DNA from: Pleurodeles waltl
Lineage: Eukaryota > Chordata > Amphibia > Caudata > Salamandridae
Direction: 5' to 3'
Length of the DNA: 64,000 nucleotides
Assembly: GCF_031143425.1 (NCBI RefSeq)
Contig: NW_027150018.1
Location: forward strand, 1-64,000
How positions within the stretch are numbered: position 1 is the stretch's first letter; each line of letters begins with the position of its first letter. Below the pieces are notes generated by a model. The model was not told where the DNA came from. It ran no database searches and saw nothing but the letters and a program-made list of their open reading frames with translations. Position numbers and translations under genes: made by a program. Positions 50,901 through 62,932 of the stretch are shown here, one piece after another.

Positions 50901-52591
50901 CGCAACGTGGCCACATCCAAATTTTTGAAAGAAAACAGAGGTGTTTTTTGCGAAGTGCCTACCTGTAGATTTTGGCCTCTAGCTCAGCCGGCACCTAGGG
51001 AAACCTACCAAACCTGTGCATTTCTGAAAACTAGAGACCTAGGGGAATCCAAGGAGTGGTGACTTGTGGGGTTCGGAACAGGTTCTGTTACCCAGAATCC
51101 TTTGCAAACCTCAAAATTTGGCTAAAAAAACACATGTTCCTCACTTTTCTGTGGCAGAAAGTTCTGGAATCTGAGAGGAGCCACGAATTTCCATCCACCA
51201 AGCGTTCCCCCAAGTCTCCCGATAAAAATGATACCTCACTTGTGTGGGTAGGCCTAGCGCCCGTGACAGAAAACGCCCCAAAGCGCAACGTGGACACATC
51301 CAAATTTTTGAAAGAAACAGAGGTGTTTTTTTGCGAAGTGCCTACCTGTAGATTTTGGCCTCTAGCTCAGCCGGCACCTAGGGAAACCTACCAAACCTGT
51401 GCATTTCTGAAAACTAGAGACCTAGGGGAATCCAAGGAAGGGTGACTTGCTGGGCTCGGACCAGGTTCTGTTACCCAGAATCCTTTGCAAACCTCAAAAT
51501 TTGGCTAAAAAAACACATGTTCCTCACATTTCTGTGGCAGAAAGTTCTGGAATCTGAGAGAAGCCACAAATTTCCTTCCACCCAGCGTTCCTCCAATTCT
51601 CACGATAAGAATGATACCTCACTTGTGTGGGTAGGCCTAGCGCCCAAAACAGGAAACGCCCCAAAGCGCAAAGTGGACACATCCACATTTTTGAAAGAAA
51701 ACAGAGGTGTTTTTTGCGAAGTGCCTACCTGTAGATTTTGGCCTCTAGCTCAGCCGGCACCTAGGGAAACCTACCAAACCTGTGCATTTCTGAAAACTAG
51801 AGACCTAGGGGAATCCAAGGAGGGGTGACTTGTGGGGCTCGGACCAGGTTCTGTTACCCAGAATCCTTTGCGAACCTCAAAATTTGGCCAAAAAAACACA
51901 TGTTCCTCACATTTCTGTGGCAGAAAGTTCTGGAATCTGAGAGGAGCCACAAATTTCCTTCCATCCAGCGTTCCCCCAAGTCTCCCGATAAAAATGATAC
52001 CTCACTTGTGTGGGTAGGCCTAGCGCCCGCGACAGGAAACGCCCCAAAGCGCAACGTTGACACATCCAAATTTTTGAAAGAAAACAGAGGTGTTTTTTGC
52101 GAAGTGCCTACCTGTAGATTTTGGCCTCTAGCTCAGCCGGCACCTAGGGAAACCTACCAAACCTGTGCATTTCTGAAAACTAGAGACCTAGGGGAATCCA
52201 AGGAGGGGTGACTTGCTGGGCTCGGACCAGGTTCTATTACCCAGAATCCTTTGCAAACCTCAAAATGTGGCTAAAAAAACACATGTTCCTCACATTTCTG
52301 TGGCAGAAAGTTCTGGAATCTGAGAGAAGCCACAAATTTCCTACCACCCAGCGTTCCTCCAAGTCTCACGATAAGAATGATACCTCACTTGTGTGGGTAG
52401 GCCTAGCGCCCGTGACAGGAAACGCCCCAAAGCGCAACTTGGACACATCCAAATTTTTGAAAGAAAACAGAGGTGTTTTTTTGCGAAGTGCCTACCTGTA
52501 GATTTTGGCCTCTAGCTCAGCCGGCACCTAGGCAAACCTACCACACCTGTGCATTTCTGAAAACTAGAGACCTAGGGGAATCCAAGGAGGG
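47996..52591 (+). repeat. L-R unit U3, 12 monomers
   Basis: Order: L 47996, M 48378, N 48761, O' 49144, N 49527, O 49910, P 50293, M 50676, N 51059, O 51442, Q 51825, R 52208. It equals U1 with one N-O-Q run removed. It shares A48345 and T49322 with U1 and U2, but not the ctcaaccgg or cagaatgtt variants that unite U1 and U2. Its Q has ggccaaaaaaac, as does the first Q of U1 at 40718. The O monomer has a private three-base change, cgcccaaaac instead of cgcccgcgac (51646-51648). Confidence 0.92.
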
Positions 52592-55500
52592 GTGACTTGT
52601 GGGGCTCGGAACAGGTTCTGTTACCCAGAATCCTTAGCAAACCTCAAAATTTGGCTAAAAAAACACATGTTCCTCACTTTTCTGTGGCAGAAAGTTCTGG
52701 AATCTGAGAGGAGCCACGAATTTCCATCCACCCAGGGTTCCCCCAAGTCTCCCGATAAAAATGATACCTCACTTGTGTGGGTGGGCCTAGCGCCCGCGAC
52801 AGAAAACGCCCCAAAGCGCAACGTGGACACATCCAAATTTTTGAAAGAAACAGAGTTGTTTTTTGCGAAGTGCCTACCTGTAGATTTTGGCCTCTAGCTC
52901 AGCCGGCACCTAGGGAAACCTACCAAACCTGTGCATTTCTGAAAACTAGAGACCTAGGGGAATCCAAGGAGGGGTGACTTGCGGGGCTCGGACCAGGTTC
53001 TCTTACCCAGAATCCTTTGCAAACCTCAAAATTTGGCTAAAAAAACACATGTTCCTCACATTTCTGTTGTAGAAAGTTTTGGAATCTGAGAGGAGCCACA
53101 CATTTTTTTCCACCCAGCGTTTCCCTAAGTCTCCCGATAAAAATGATACCTCACTTGTGTGGGTAGGCCTAGCGCCCGAGACAGGAAACGCCCCAAAGCG
53201 CAACGTGGCCACATCCAAATTTTTGAAAGAAAACAGAGGTGTTTTTTGCGAAGTGCCTACCTGTAGATTTTGGCCTCTAGCTCAGCCGGCACCTAGGGAA
53301 ACCTACCAAACCTGTGCATTTCTGAAAACTAGAGACCTAGGGGAATCCAAGGAGTGGTAACTTGTGGGGTTCGGAACAGGTTCTGTTACCCAGAATCCTT
53401 TGCAAACCTCAAAATTTGGCTAAAAAAACACATGTTCCTCACTTTTCTGTGGCAGAAAGTTCTGGAATCTGAGAGGAGCCATGAATTTCCATCCACCCAG
53501 CGTTCCCCCAAGTCTCCCGATAAAAATGATACCTCACTTGTGTGGGTAGGCCTAGCGCCCGTGACAGAAAACGCCCCAAAGCGCAACGTGGACACATCCA
53601 AATTTTTGAAAGAAACAGAGGTGTTTTTTTGCGAAGTGCCTACCTGTAGATTTTGGCCTCTACCTCAGCCGGCACCTAGGGAAACCTACCAAACCTGTGC
53701 ATTTCTGAAAACTAGAGACCTAGGGGAATCCAAGGAGGGGTGACTTGCTGGGCTCGGACCTGGTTCTGTTACCCAGAATCCTTTGCAAACCTCAAAATTT
53801 GGCTAAAAAAACACATGTTCCTCACATTTCTGTGGCAGAAAGTTCTGGAATCTGAGAGAAGCCACAAATTTCCTTCCACCCAGCGTTCCTCCAATTCTCA
53901 CGATAAGAATGATACCTCACTTGTGTGGGTAGGCCTAGCGCCGGCGACAGGAAACGCCCCAAAGCGCAACGTGGACACATCCACATTTTTGAAAGAAAAC
54001 AGAGGTGTTTTTTGCGAAGTGCCTACCTGTAGATTTTGGCCTCTAGCTCAGCCGGCACATAGGGAAACCTACCAAACCTGTGCATTTCTGAAAACTAGAG
54101 ACCTAGGGGAATCCAAGGAGGGGTGACTTGCGGGGCTCGGACCTGGTTCTGTTACCCAGAATCCTTTGCAAACCTCAAAATTTGGCTAAAAAAACACATG
54201 TTCCTCACTTTTCTGTGGCAGAAAGTTCTGGAATCTGAGAGGAGCCACGAATTTCCATCCACCCAGCGTTCCCCCAAGTCTCCCGATAAAAATGATACCT
54301 CACTTGTGTGGGTGGGCCTAGCGCCCGCGACAGGAAACGCCCCAAAGCGCAACGTGGCCACATCCAAATTTTTGAAAGAAAACAGAGGTGTTTTTTGCGA
54401 AGTGCCTACCTGTAGATTTTGGCCTCTAGCTCAGCCGGCACCTAGGGAAACCTACCAAACCTGTGCATTTCTGAAAACTAGAGACCTAGGGGAATCCAAG
54501 GAGTGGTAACTTGTGGGGTTCGGAACAGGTTCTGTTACCCAGAATCCTTTGCAAACCTCAAAATTTGGCTAAAAAAACACATGTTCCTCACTTTTCTGTG
54601 GCAGAAAGTTCTGGAATCTGAGAGGAGCCATGAATTTCCATCCACCCAGCGTTCCCCCAAGTCTCCCGATAAAAATGATACCTCACTTGTGTGGGTAGGC
54701 CTAGCGCCCGTGACAGAAAACGCCCCAAAGCGCAACGTGGACACATCCAAATTTTTGAAAGAAACAGAGGTGTTTTTTTGCGAAGTGCCTACCTGTAGAT
54801 TTTGGCCTCTAGCTTAGCCGGCACCTAGGGAAACCTACCAAACCTGTGCATTTCTGAAAACTAGAGACCTAGGGGAATCCAAGGAGGGGTGACTTGCTGG
54901 GCTCGGACCTGGTTCTGTTACCCAGAATCCTTTGCAAACCTCAAAATTTGGCTAAAAAAACACATGTTCCTCACATTTCTGTGGCAGAAAGTTCTGGAAT
55001 CTGAGAGAAGCCACAAATTTCCTTCCACCCAGCGTTCCTCCAATTCTCACGATAAGAATGATACCTCACTTGTGTGGGTAGGCCTAGCGCCGGCGACAGG
55101 AAACGCCCCAAAGCGCAACGTGGACACATCCACATTTTTGAAAGAAAACAGAGGTGTTTTTTGCAAAGTGCCTACCTGTAGATTTTGGCCTCTAGCTCAG
55201 CCGGCACATAGGGAAACCTACCAAACCTGTGCATTTCTGAAAACTAGAGACCTAGGGGAATCCAAGGAGGGGTGACTTGCGGGGCTCGGACCAGGTTCTG
55301 TTACCCAGAATCCTTTGCTAACCTCAAAATTTGGCTAAAAAAACACATGTTCCTCACATTTCTGTGGCAGAAAGTTCTGGAATCTGAGAGGAGCCACAAA
55401 TTTCTTTCCATCCAGCGTTCCCCCAAGTCTCCCGATAAAAATGATACCTCACTTGTGTGGGTAGGCCTAGCGCCCGCGACAGAAAACGCCCCAAAGCGCA

Positions 55501-56037
55501 ACGTGGACACATCCAAATTTTTGAAAGAAAACAGAGGTGTTTTTACGAAGTGCCTACCTGTAGATTTTGGCCTCTAGCTCAGCCGGCACCTAGGGAAACC
55601 TACCAAACCTGTGCATTTCTGAAAACTAGAGACCTAGGGGAATCCAAGGAGGGGTGACTTGCTGGGCTCGGACCAGGTTCTGTTACCCAGAATCCTTTGC
55701 AAACCTCAAAATTTGGCTAAAAAAACACATGTTCCTCACATTTCTGTGGCAGAAAGTTCTGGAATCTGAGAGAAGCCACAAATTTCCTACCACCCAGCGT
55801 TCCTCCAAGTCTCACGATAAGAATGATACCTCACTTGTGTGGGTAGGCCTAGCGCCCGCGACAGGAAACGCCCCAAAGCGCAACTTGGACACATCCAAAT
55901 TTTTGAAAGAAAACAGAGGTGTTTTTTTGCGAAGTGCCTACCTGTAGATTTTGGCCTCTAGCTCAGCCGGCACCTAGGGAAACCTACCACACCTGTGCAT
56001 TTCTGAAAACTAGAGACCTAGGGGAATCCAAGGAGGG
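52592..56037 (+). repeat. L-R unit U4, 9 monomers with an internal N-O repeat
   Basis: Order: L 52592, M 52974, N 53357, O 53740, hybrid 54123, N 54506, O 54889, Q 55272, R 55654. The two N monomers share taactt at the start (A53359 and A54508) and gccatgaat. The two O monomers share gcgccggcgac, ggcacatagg and gacctggttc. The offset is 1149 bp, so this is a recent three-monomer duplication. The hybrid at 54123 has an O-like start (gacctgg), an L-like middle (cacttttctg, gccacgaat, gggtgggcc) and an M tail (gtggccac, ggagtgg). The Q at 55272 has lost a base in the T run (gtttttacg). Confidence 0.9.
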
Positions 56038-59000
56038 GTGACTTGTGGGGCTCGGAACAGGTTCTGTTACCCAGAATCCTTTGCAAACCTCAAAATTTGG
56101 CTAAAAAAACACATGTTCCTCACTTTTCTGTGGCAGAAAGTTCTGGAATCTGAGAGGAGCAACGAATTTCCATCCACCCAGCGTTCCCCCAAGTCTCCCG
56201 ATAAAAATGATACCTCACTTGTGTGGGTGGGCCTAGCGCCCGCGACAGAAAACGCCCCAAAGCGCAACGTGGACACATCCAAATTTTTGAAAGAAACAGA
56301 GTTGTTTTTTGCGAAGTGCCTACCTGTAGATTTTGGCCTCTAGCTCAGCCGGCACCTAGGGAAACCTACCAAACCTGTGCATTTCTGAAAACTAGAGACC
56401 TAGGGGAATCCAAGGAGGGGTGACTTGCGGGGCTCGGACCAGGTTCTGTTACCCAGAATCCTTTGCAAACCTCAAAATTTGGCTAAAAAAACACATGTTC
56501 CACACATTTCTGTTGCAGAAAATTTTGGAATCTGAGAGGAGCCACACATTTTTTTCCACCCAGCGTTTCCCTAAGTCTCCCGATAAAAATGATACCTCAC
56601 TTGTGTGGGTAGGCCTAGCGCCCGCGACAAGAAACGCCCCAAAGCGCAACGTGGCCACATCCAAATTTTTGAAAGAAAACAGAGGTGTTTTTTGCGAAGT
56701 GCCTACCTGTAGATTTTGGCCTCTAGCTCAGCCGGCACCTAGGGAAACCTACCAAACCTGTGCATTTCTGAAAACTAGAGACCTAGGGGAATCCAAGGAG
56801 TGGTGACTTGTGGGGTTCGGAACAGGTTCTGTTACCCAGAATCCTTTGCAAACCTAAAAATTTGGCTAAAAAAACACATGTTCCTCACTTTTCTGTGGCA
56901 GAAAGTTCTGGAATCTGAGAGGAGCCACGAATTTCCATCCACCAAGCGTTCCCCCAAGTCTCCCGATAAAAATGATACCTCACTTGTGTGGGTAGGCCTA
57001 GCGCCCGTGACAGAAAACGCCCCAAAGCGCAACGTGGACACATCCAAATTTTTGAAAGAAACAGAGGTGTTTTTTTGCGAAGTGCCTACCTGTAGATTTT
57101 GGCCTCTAGCTCAGCCGGCACCTAGGGAAACCTACCAAACCTGTGCATTTCTGAAAACTAGAGACCTAGGGGAATCCAAGGAAGGGTGACTTGCTGGGCT
57201 CGGACCAGGTTCTGTTACCCAGAATCCTTTGCAAACCTCAAAATTTGGCTAAAAAAACACATGTTCCTCACATTTCTGTGGCAGAAAGTTCTGGAATCTG
57301 AGAGAAGCCACAAATTTACTTCCACCCAGCGTTCCTCCAATTCTCACGATAAGAATGATACCTCACTTGTGTGGGTAGGCCTAGCGCCCGCGACAGGAAA
57401 CGCCCCAAAGCGCAAAGTGGACACATCCACATTTTTTAAAGAAAACAGAGGTGTTTTTTGCGAAGTGCCTACCTGTAGATTTTGGCCTCTAGCTCAGCCG
57501 GCACCTAGGGAAACCTACCAAACCTGTGCATTTCTGAAAACTAGAGACCTAGGGGAATCCAAGGAGGGGTGACTTGTGGGGCTCGGACCAGGTTCTGTTA
57601 CCCAGAATCCTTTGCGAACCTCAAAATTTGGCTAAAAAAACACATGTTCCTCACATTTCTGTGGCAGAAAGTTCTGGAATCTGAGAGGAGCCACGAATTT
57701 CCATCCACCCAGCGTTCCCCCAAGTCTCCCGATAAAAATGATACCTCACTTGTGTGGGTAGGCCTAGCGCCCGTGACAGAAAACGCCCCAAAGCGCAACG
57801 TGGACACATCCAAATTTTTTAAAGAAACAGAGGTGTTTTTTTGCGAAGTGCCTACCTGTAGATTTTGGCCTCTAGCTCAGCCGGCACCTAGGGAAACCTA
57901 CCAAACCTGTGCATTTCTGAAAACTAGAGACCTAGGGGAATCCAAGGAGGGGTGACTTGCTGGGCTCGGACCAGGTTCTGTTACCCAGAATCCTTTGCAA
58001 ACCTCAAAATTTGGCTAAAAAAACACATGTTCCTCACATTTCTGTGGCAGAAAGTTCTGGAATCTGAGAGAAGCCACAAATTTCCTTCCACCCAGCGTTC
58101 CTTCAATTCTCACGATAAGAATGATACCTCACTTGTGTGGGTAGGCCTAGCGCCCGCGACAGGAAACGCCCCAAAGCGCAACGTGGCCACATCCAAATTT
58201 TTGAAAGAAAACAGAGGTGTTTTTTGCGAAGTGCCTACCTGTAGATTTTGGCCTCTAGCTCAGCCGGCACCTAGGGAAACCTACCAAACCTGTGCATTTC
58301 TGAAAACTAGAGACCTAGGGGAATCCAAGGAGTGGTGACTTGTGGGGTTCGGAACAGGTTCTGTTACCCAGAATCCTTTGCAAACCTCAAAATTTGGCTA
58401 AAAAAACACATGTTCCTCACTTTTCTGTGGCAGAAAGTTCTGGAATCTGAGAGGAGCCACGAATTTCCATCCACCCAGCGTTCCCCCAAGTCTCCCGATA
58501 AAAATGATACCTCACTTGTGTGGGTAGGCCTAGCGCCCGTGACAGAAAACGCCCCAAAGCGCAATGTGGACACATCCAAATTTTTGAAAGAAACAGAGGT
58601 GTTTTTTTGCGAAGTGCCTACCTGTAGATTTTGGCCTCTAGCTCAGCCGGCACCTAGGGAAACCTACCAAACTTGTGCATTTCTGAAAACTAGAGACCTA
58701 GGGGAATCCAAGGAGGGGTGACTTGCTGGGCTCGGACCAGGTTCTGTTACCCAGAATCCTTTGCAAACCTCAAAATTTGGCTAAAAAAACACATGTTCCT
58801 CACATTTCTGTGGCAGAAAGTTCTGGAATCTGAGAGAAGCCACAAATTTCCTTCCACCCAGCGTTCCTCCAATTCTCACGATAAGAATGATACCTCACTT
58901 GTGTGGGTAGGCCTAGCGCCCGCGACAGGCAACGCCCCAAAGCGCAAAGTGGACACATCCACATTTTTGAAAGAAAACAGAGGTGTTTTTTGCGAAGTGC

Positions 59001-61399
59001 CTACCTGTAGATTTTGGCCTCTAGCTCAGCCGGCACCTAGGGAAACCTACCAAACCTGTGCATTTCTGAAAACTAGAGACCTAGGGGAATCCAAGGAGGG
59101 GTGACTTGTGGGGCTCGGACCAGGTTCTGTTACCCAGAATCCTTTGCAAACCTCAAAATTTGGCTAAAAAAACACATGTTCCTCACATTTCTGTGGCAGA
59201 AAGTTCTGGAATCTGAGAGAAGCCACAAATTTCCTTCCACCCAGCGTTCCTGCAATTCTCACGATAAGAATGATACCTCACTTGTGTGGGTAGGCCTAGC
59301 GCCCGCGACAGGAAACGCCCCAAAGCGCAAAGTGGACACATCCACATTTTTGAAAGAAAACAGAGGTGTTTTTTGCGAAGTGCCTACCTGTAGATTTTGG
59401 CCTCTAGCTCAGCCGGCACCTAGGGAAACCTACCAAACCTGTGCATTTCTGAAAACTAGAGACCTAGGGGAATCCAAGGAGGGGTGACTTGCGGGGCTCG
59501 GACCAGGTTCTGTTACCCAGAATCCTTTGCAAACCTCAAAATTTGGCTAAAAAAACACATGTTCCTCACATTTCTGTTGCAGAAAGTTTTGGAATCTGAG
59601 AGGAGCCACACATTTTTTTCCACCCAGCGTTTCCCTAAGTCTCCCGATAAAAATGATACCTCACTTGTGTGGGTAGGCCTAGCGCCCGCGACAGGAAACG
59701 CCCCAAAGCGCAACGTGGCCACATCCAAATTTTTGAAAGAAAACAGAGGTGTTTTTTGCGAAGTGCCTACCTGTAGATTTTGGCCTCTAGCTCAGCCGGC
59801 ACATAGGGAAACCTACCAAACCTGTGCATTTCTGAAAACTAGAGACCTAGGGGAATCCAAGGAGTGGTGACTTGTGGGGTTCGGAACAGGTTCTGTTACC
59901 CAGAATCCTTTGCAAACCTCAAAATTTGGCTAAAAAAACACATGTTCCTCACTTTTCTGTGGCAGAAAGTTCTGGAATCTGAGAGGAGCCACGAATTTCC
60001 ATCCACCAAGCGTTCCCCCAAGTCTCCCGATAAAAATGATACCTCACTTGTGTGGGTAGGCCTAGCGCCCGTGACAGAAAACGCCCCAAAGCGCAACGTG
60101 GACACATCCAAATTTTTGAAAGAAACAGAGGTGTTTTTTTGCGAAGTGCCTACCTGTAGATTTTGGCCTCTAGCTCAGCCGGCACCTAGGGAAACCTACC
60201 AAACCTGTGCATTTCTGAAAACTAGAGACCTAGGGGAATCCAAGGAAGGGTGACTTGCTGGGCTCGGACCAGGTTCTGTTACCCAGAATCCTTTGCAAAC
60301 CTCAAAATTTGGCTAAAAAAACACATGTTCCTCACATTTCTGTGGCAGAAAGTTCTGGAATCTGAGAGAAGCCACAAATTTCCTTCCACCCAGCGTTCCC
60401 CCAATTCTCACGATAAGAATGATACCTCACTTGTGTGGGTAGGCCTAGCGCCCGCGACAGGAAACGCCCCAAAGCGCAAAGTGGACACATCCACATTTTT
60501 GAAAGAAAACAGAGGTGTTTTTTGCGAAGTGCCTACCTGTAGATTTTGGCCTCTAGCTCAGCCGGCACCTAGGGAAACCTACCAAACCTGTTCATTTCTG
60601 AAAACTAGAGACCTAGGGGAATCCAAGGAGGGGTGACTTGTGGGGCTCGGACCAGGTTCTGTTACCCAGAATCCTTTGCGAACCTCAAAATTTGGCTAAA
60701 AAAACACATGTTCCTCACATTTCTGTGGCAGAAAGTTCTGGAATCTGAGAGGAGCCACAAATTTCCTTCCATCCAGCGTTCCCCCAAGTCTCCCGATAAA
60801 AATGATACCTCACTTGTGTGGGTAGGCCTAGCGCCCGCGACAGGAAACGCCCCAATGCGCAACGTTGACACATCCACATTTTTGAAAGAAAACAGAGGTG
60901 TTTTTTGCGAAGTGCCTACCTGTAGATTTTGGCCTCTAGCTCAGCCGGCACCTAGGGAAACCTACCAAACCTGTGCATTTCTGAAAACTAGAGACCTAGG
61001 GGAATCCAAGGAGGGGTGACTTGCTGGGCTCGGACCAGGTTCTATTACCCAGAATCCTTTGCAAACCTCAAAATTTGGCTAAAAAAACACATGTTCCTCA
61101 CATTTCTGTGGCAGAAAGTTCTGGAATCTGAGAGAAGCCACAAATTTCCTACCACCCAGCGTTCCTCCAAGTCTCACGATAAGAATGATACCTCACTTGT
61201 GTGGGTAGGCCTAGCGCCCGTGACAGGAAACGCCCCAAAGCGCAACTTGGACACATCCAAATTTTTGAAAGAAAACAGAGGTGTTTTTTTGCGAAGTGCC
61301 TACCTGTAGATTTTGGCCTCTAGCTCAGCCGGCACCTAGGGAAACCTACCACACCTGTGCATTTCTGAAAACTAGAGACCTAGGGGAATCCAAGGAGGG
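56038..61399 (+). repeat. L-R unit U5, 14 monomers
   Basis: Order: L 56038, M 56420, N 56803, O 57186, P-or-Q/N hybrid 57569, O' 57952, N 58335, O 58718, P 59101, M 59484, N 59867, O 60250, Q 60633, R 61016. The hybrid starts like P or Q (gtggggctcggacc, gcgaacctc) and continues as N (gccacgaat, cccgtgacag, T7). The unit has the same overall plan as U1-U3 but lacks their derived variants, so it is an older or separate copy. Both 57186 and 57569 read attttttaaag, a variant also present in F monomers of the second lineage. Confidence 0.9.
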
Positions 61400-62932
61400 G
61401 TGACTTGTGGGGCTCGGAACAGGTTCTGTTACCCAGAATCCTTTGCAAACCTCAAAATTTGGCTAAAAAAACACATGTTCCTCACTTTTCTGTTGCAGAA
61501 AGTTTTGGAATCTGAGAGGAGCCACACATTTTTTTCCACCCAGCGTTTCCCTAAGTCTCCCGATAAAAATGATACCTCACTTGTGTGGGTAGGCCTAGCG
61601 CCCGCGACAGGAAACGCCCCAAAGCGCAACGTGGCCACATCCAAATTTTTGAAAGAAAACAGAGGTGTTTTTTGCGAAGTGCCTACCTGTAGATTTTGGC
61701 CTCTGGCTCAGCCGGCACCTAGGGAAACCTACCAAACCTGTGCATTTCTGAAAACTAGAGACCTAGGGGAATCCAAGGAGTGGTAACTTGTGGGGTTCGG
61801 AACAGGTTCTGTTACCCAGAATCCTTTGCAAACCTCAAAATTTGGCTAAAAAAACACATGTTCCTCACTTTTCTGTGGCAGAAAGTTCTGGAATCTGAGA
61901 GGAGCCACGAATTTCCATCCACCCAGCGTTCCCCCAAGTCTCCCGATAAAAATGATACCTCACTTGTGTGGGTAGGCCTAGCGCCCGTGACAGAAAACGC
62001 CCCAAAGCGCAACGTGGACACATCCAAATTTTTGAAAGAAACAGAGGTGTTTTTTTGCGAAGTGCCTACCTGTAGATTTTGGCCTCTAGCTCAGCCGGCA
62101 CCTAGGGAAACCTACCAAACCTGTGCATTTCTGAAAACTAGAGACCTAGGGGAATCCAAGGAGGGGTGACTTGCTGGGCTCGGACCTGGTTCTGTTACCC
62201 AGAATCCTTTGCAAACCTCAAAATTTGGCTAAAAAAACACATGTTCCTCACATTTCTGTGGCAGAAAGTTCTGGAATCTGAGAGAAGCCACAAATTTCCT
62301 TCCACCCAGCGTTCCTCCAATTCTCACGATAAGAATGATACCTCACTTGTGTGGGTAGGCCTAGCGCCCGCGACAGGAAACGCCCCAAAGCGCAACGTGG
62401 ACACATCCACATTTTTGAAAGAAAACAGAGGTGTTTTTTGCGAAGTGCCTACCTGTAGATTTTGGCCTCTAGCTCAGCCGGCACCTAGGGAAACCTACCA
62501 AACCTGTGCATTTCTGAAAACTAGAGACCTAGGGGAATCCAAGGAGGGGTGTCTTGCGGGGCTCGGACCAGGTTCTGTTACCCAGAATCCTTTGCTAACC
62601 TCAAAATTTGGCTAAAAAAACACATGTTCCTCACATTTCTGTGGCAGAAAGTTCTGGAATCTGAGAGAAGCCACAAATTTCCTACCACACAGCGTTCCTC
62701 CAAGTCTCACGATAAGAATGATACCTCACTTGTGTGGGTAGGCCTAGCGCCCTTGACAGGAAACGCCCCAAAGCGCAACTTGGACACATCCAAATTTTTG
62801 AAAGAAAACAGAGGTGTTTTTTTGCGAAGTGCCTACCTGTAGATTTTGGCCTCTAGCTCAGCCGGCACCTAGGGAAACCTACCACACCTGTGCATTTCTG
62901 AAAACTAGAGACCTAGGGGAATCCAAGGAGGG
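61400..62932 (+). repeat. Short scrambled L-R unit, 4 monomers
   Basis: Order: L/M hybrid 61400, N 61783, O 62166, R-like 62549. The first monomer starts as L (gctcggaacagg, and T61486 in cacttttc) and continues as M (T61494 in ctgttgcag); the switch lies between 61487 and 61493. The R-like monomer has a gcggggctcgg start with tttgctaacc and an R body (cctaccacac, aacttggac, T7). It begins gtgtctt instead of gtgactt, so the usual stop codon is lost. The N shares taactt (A61785) with the two N monomers of U4. Confidence 0.88.
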
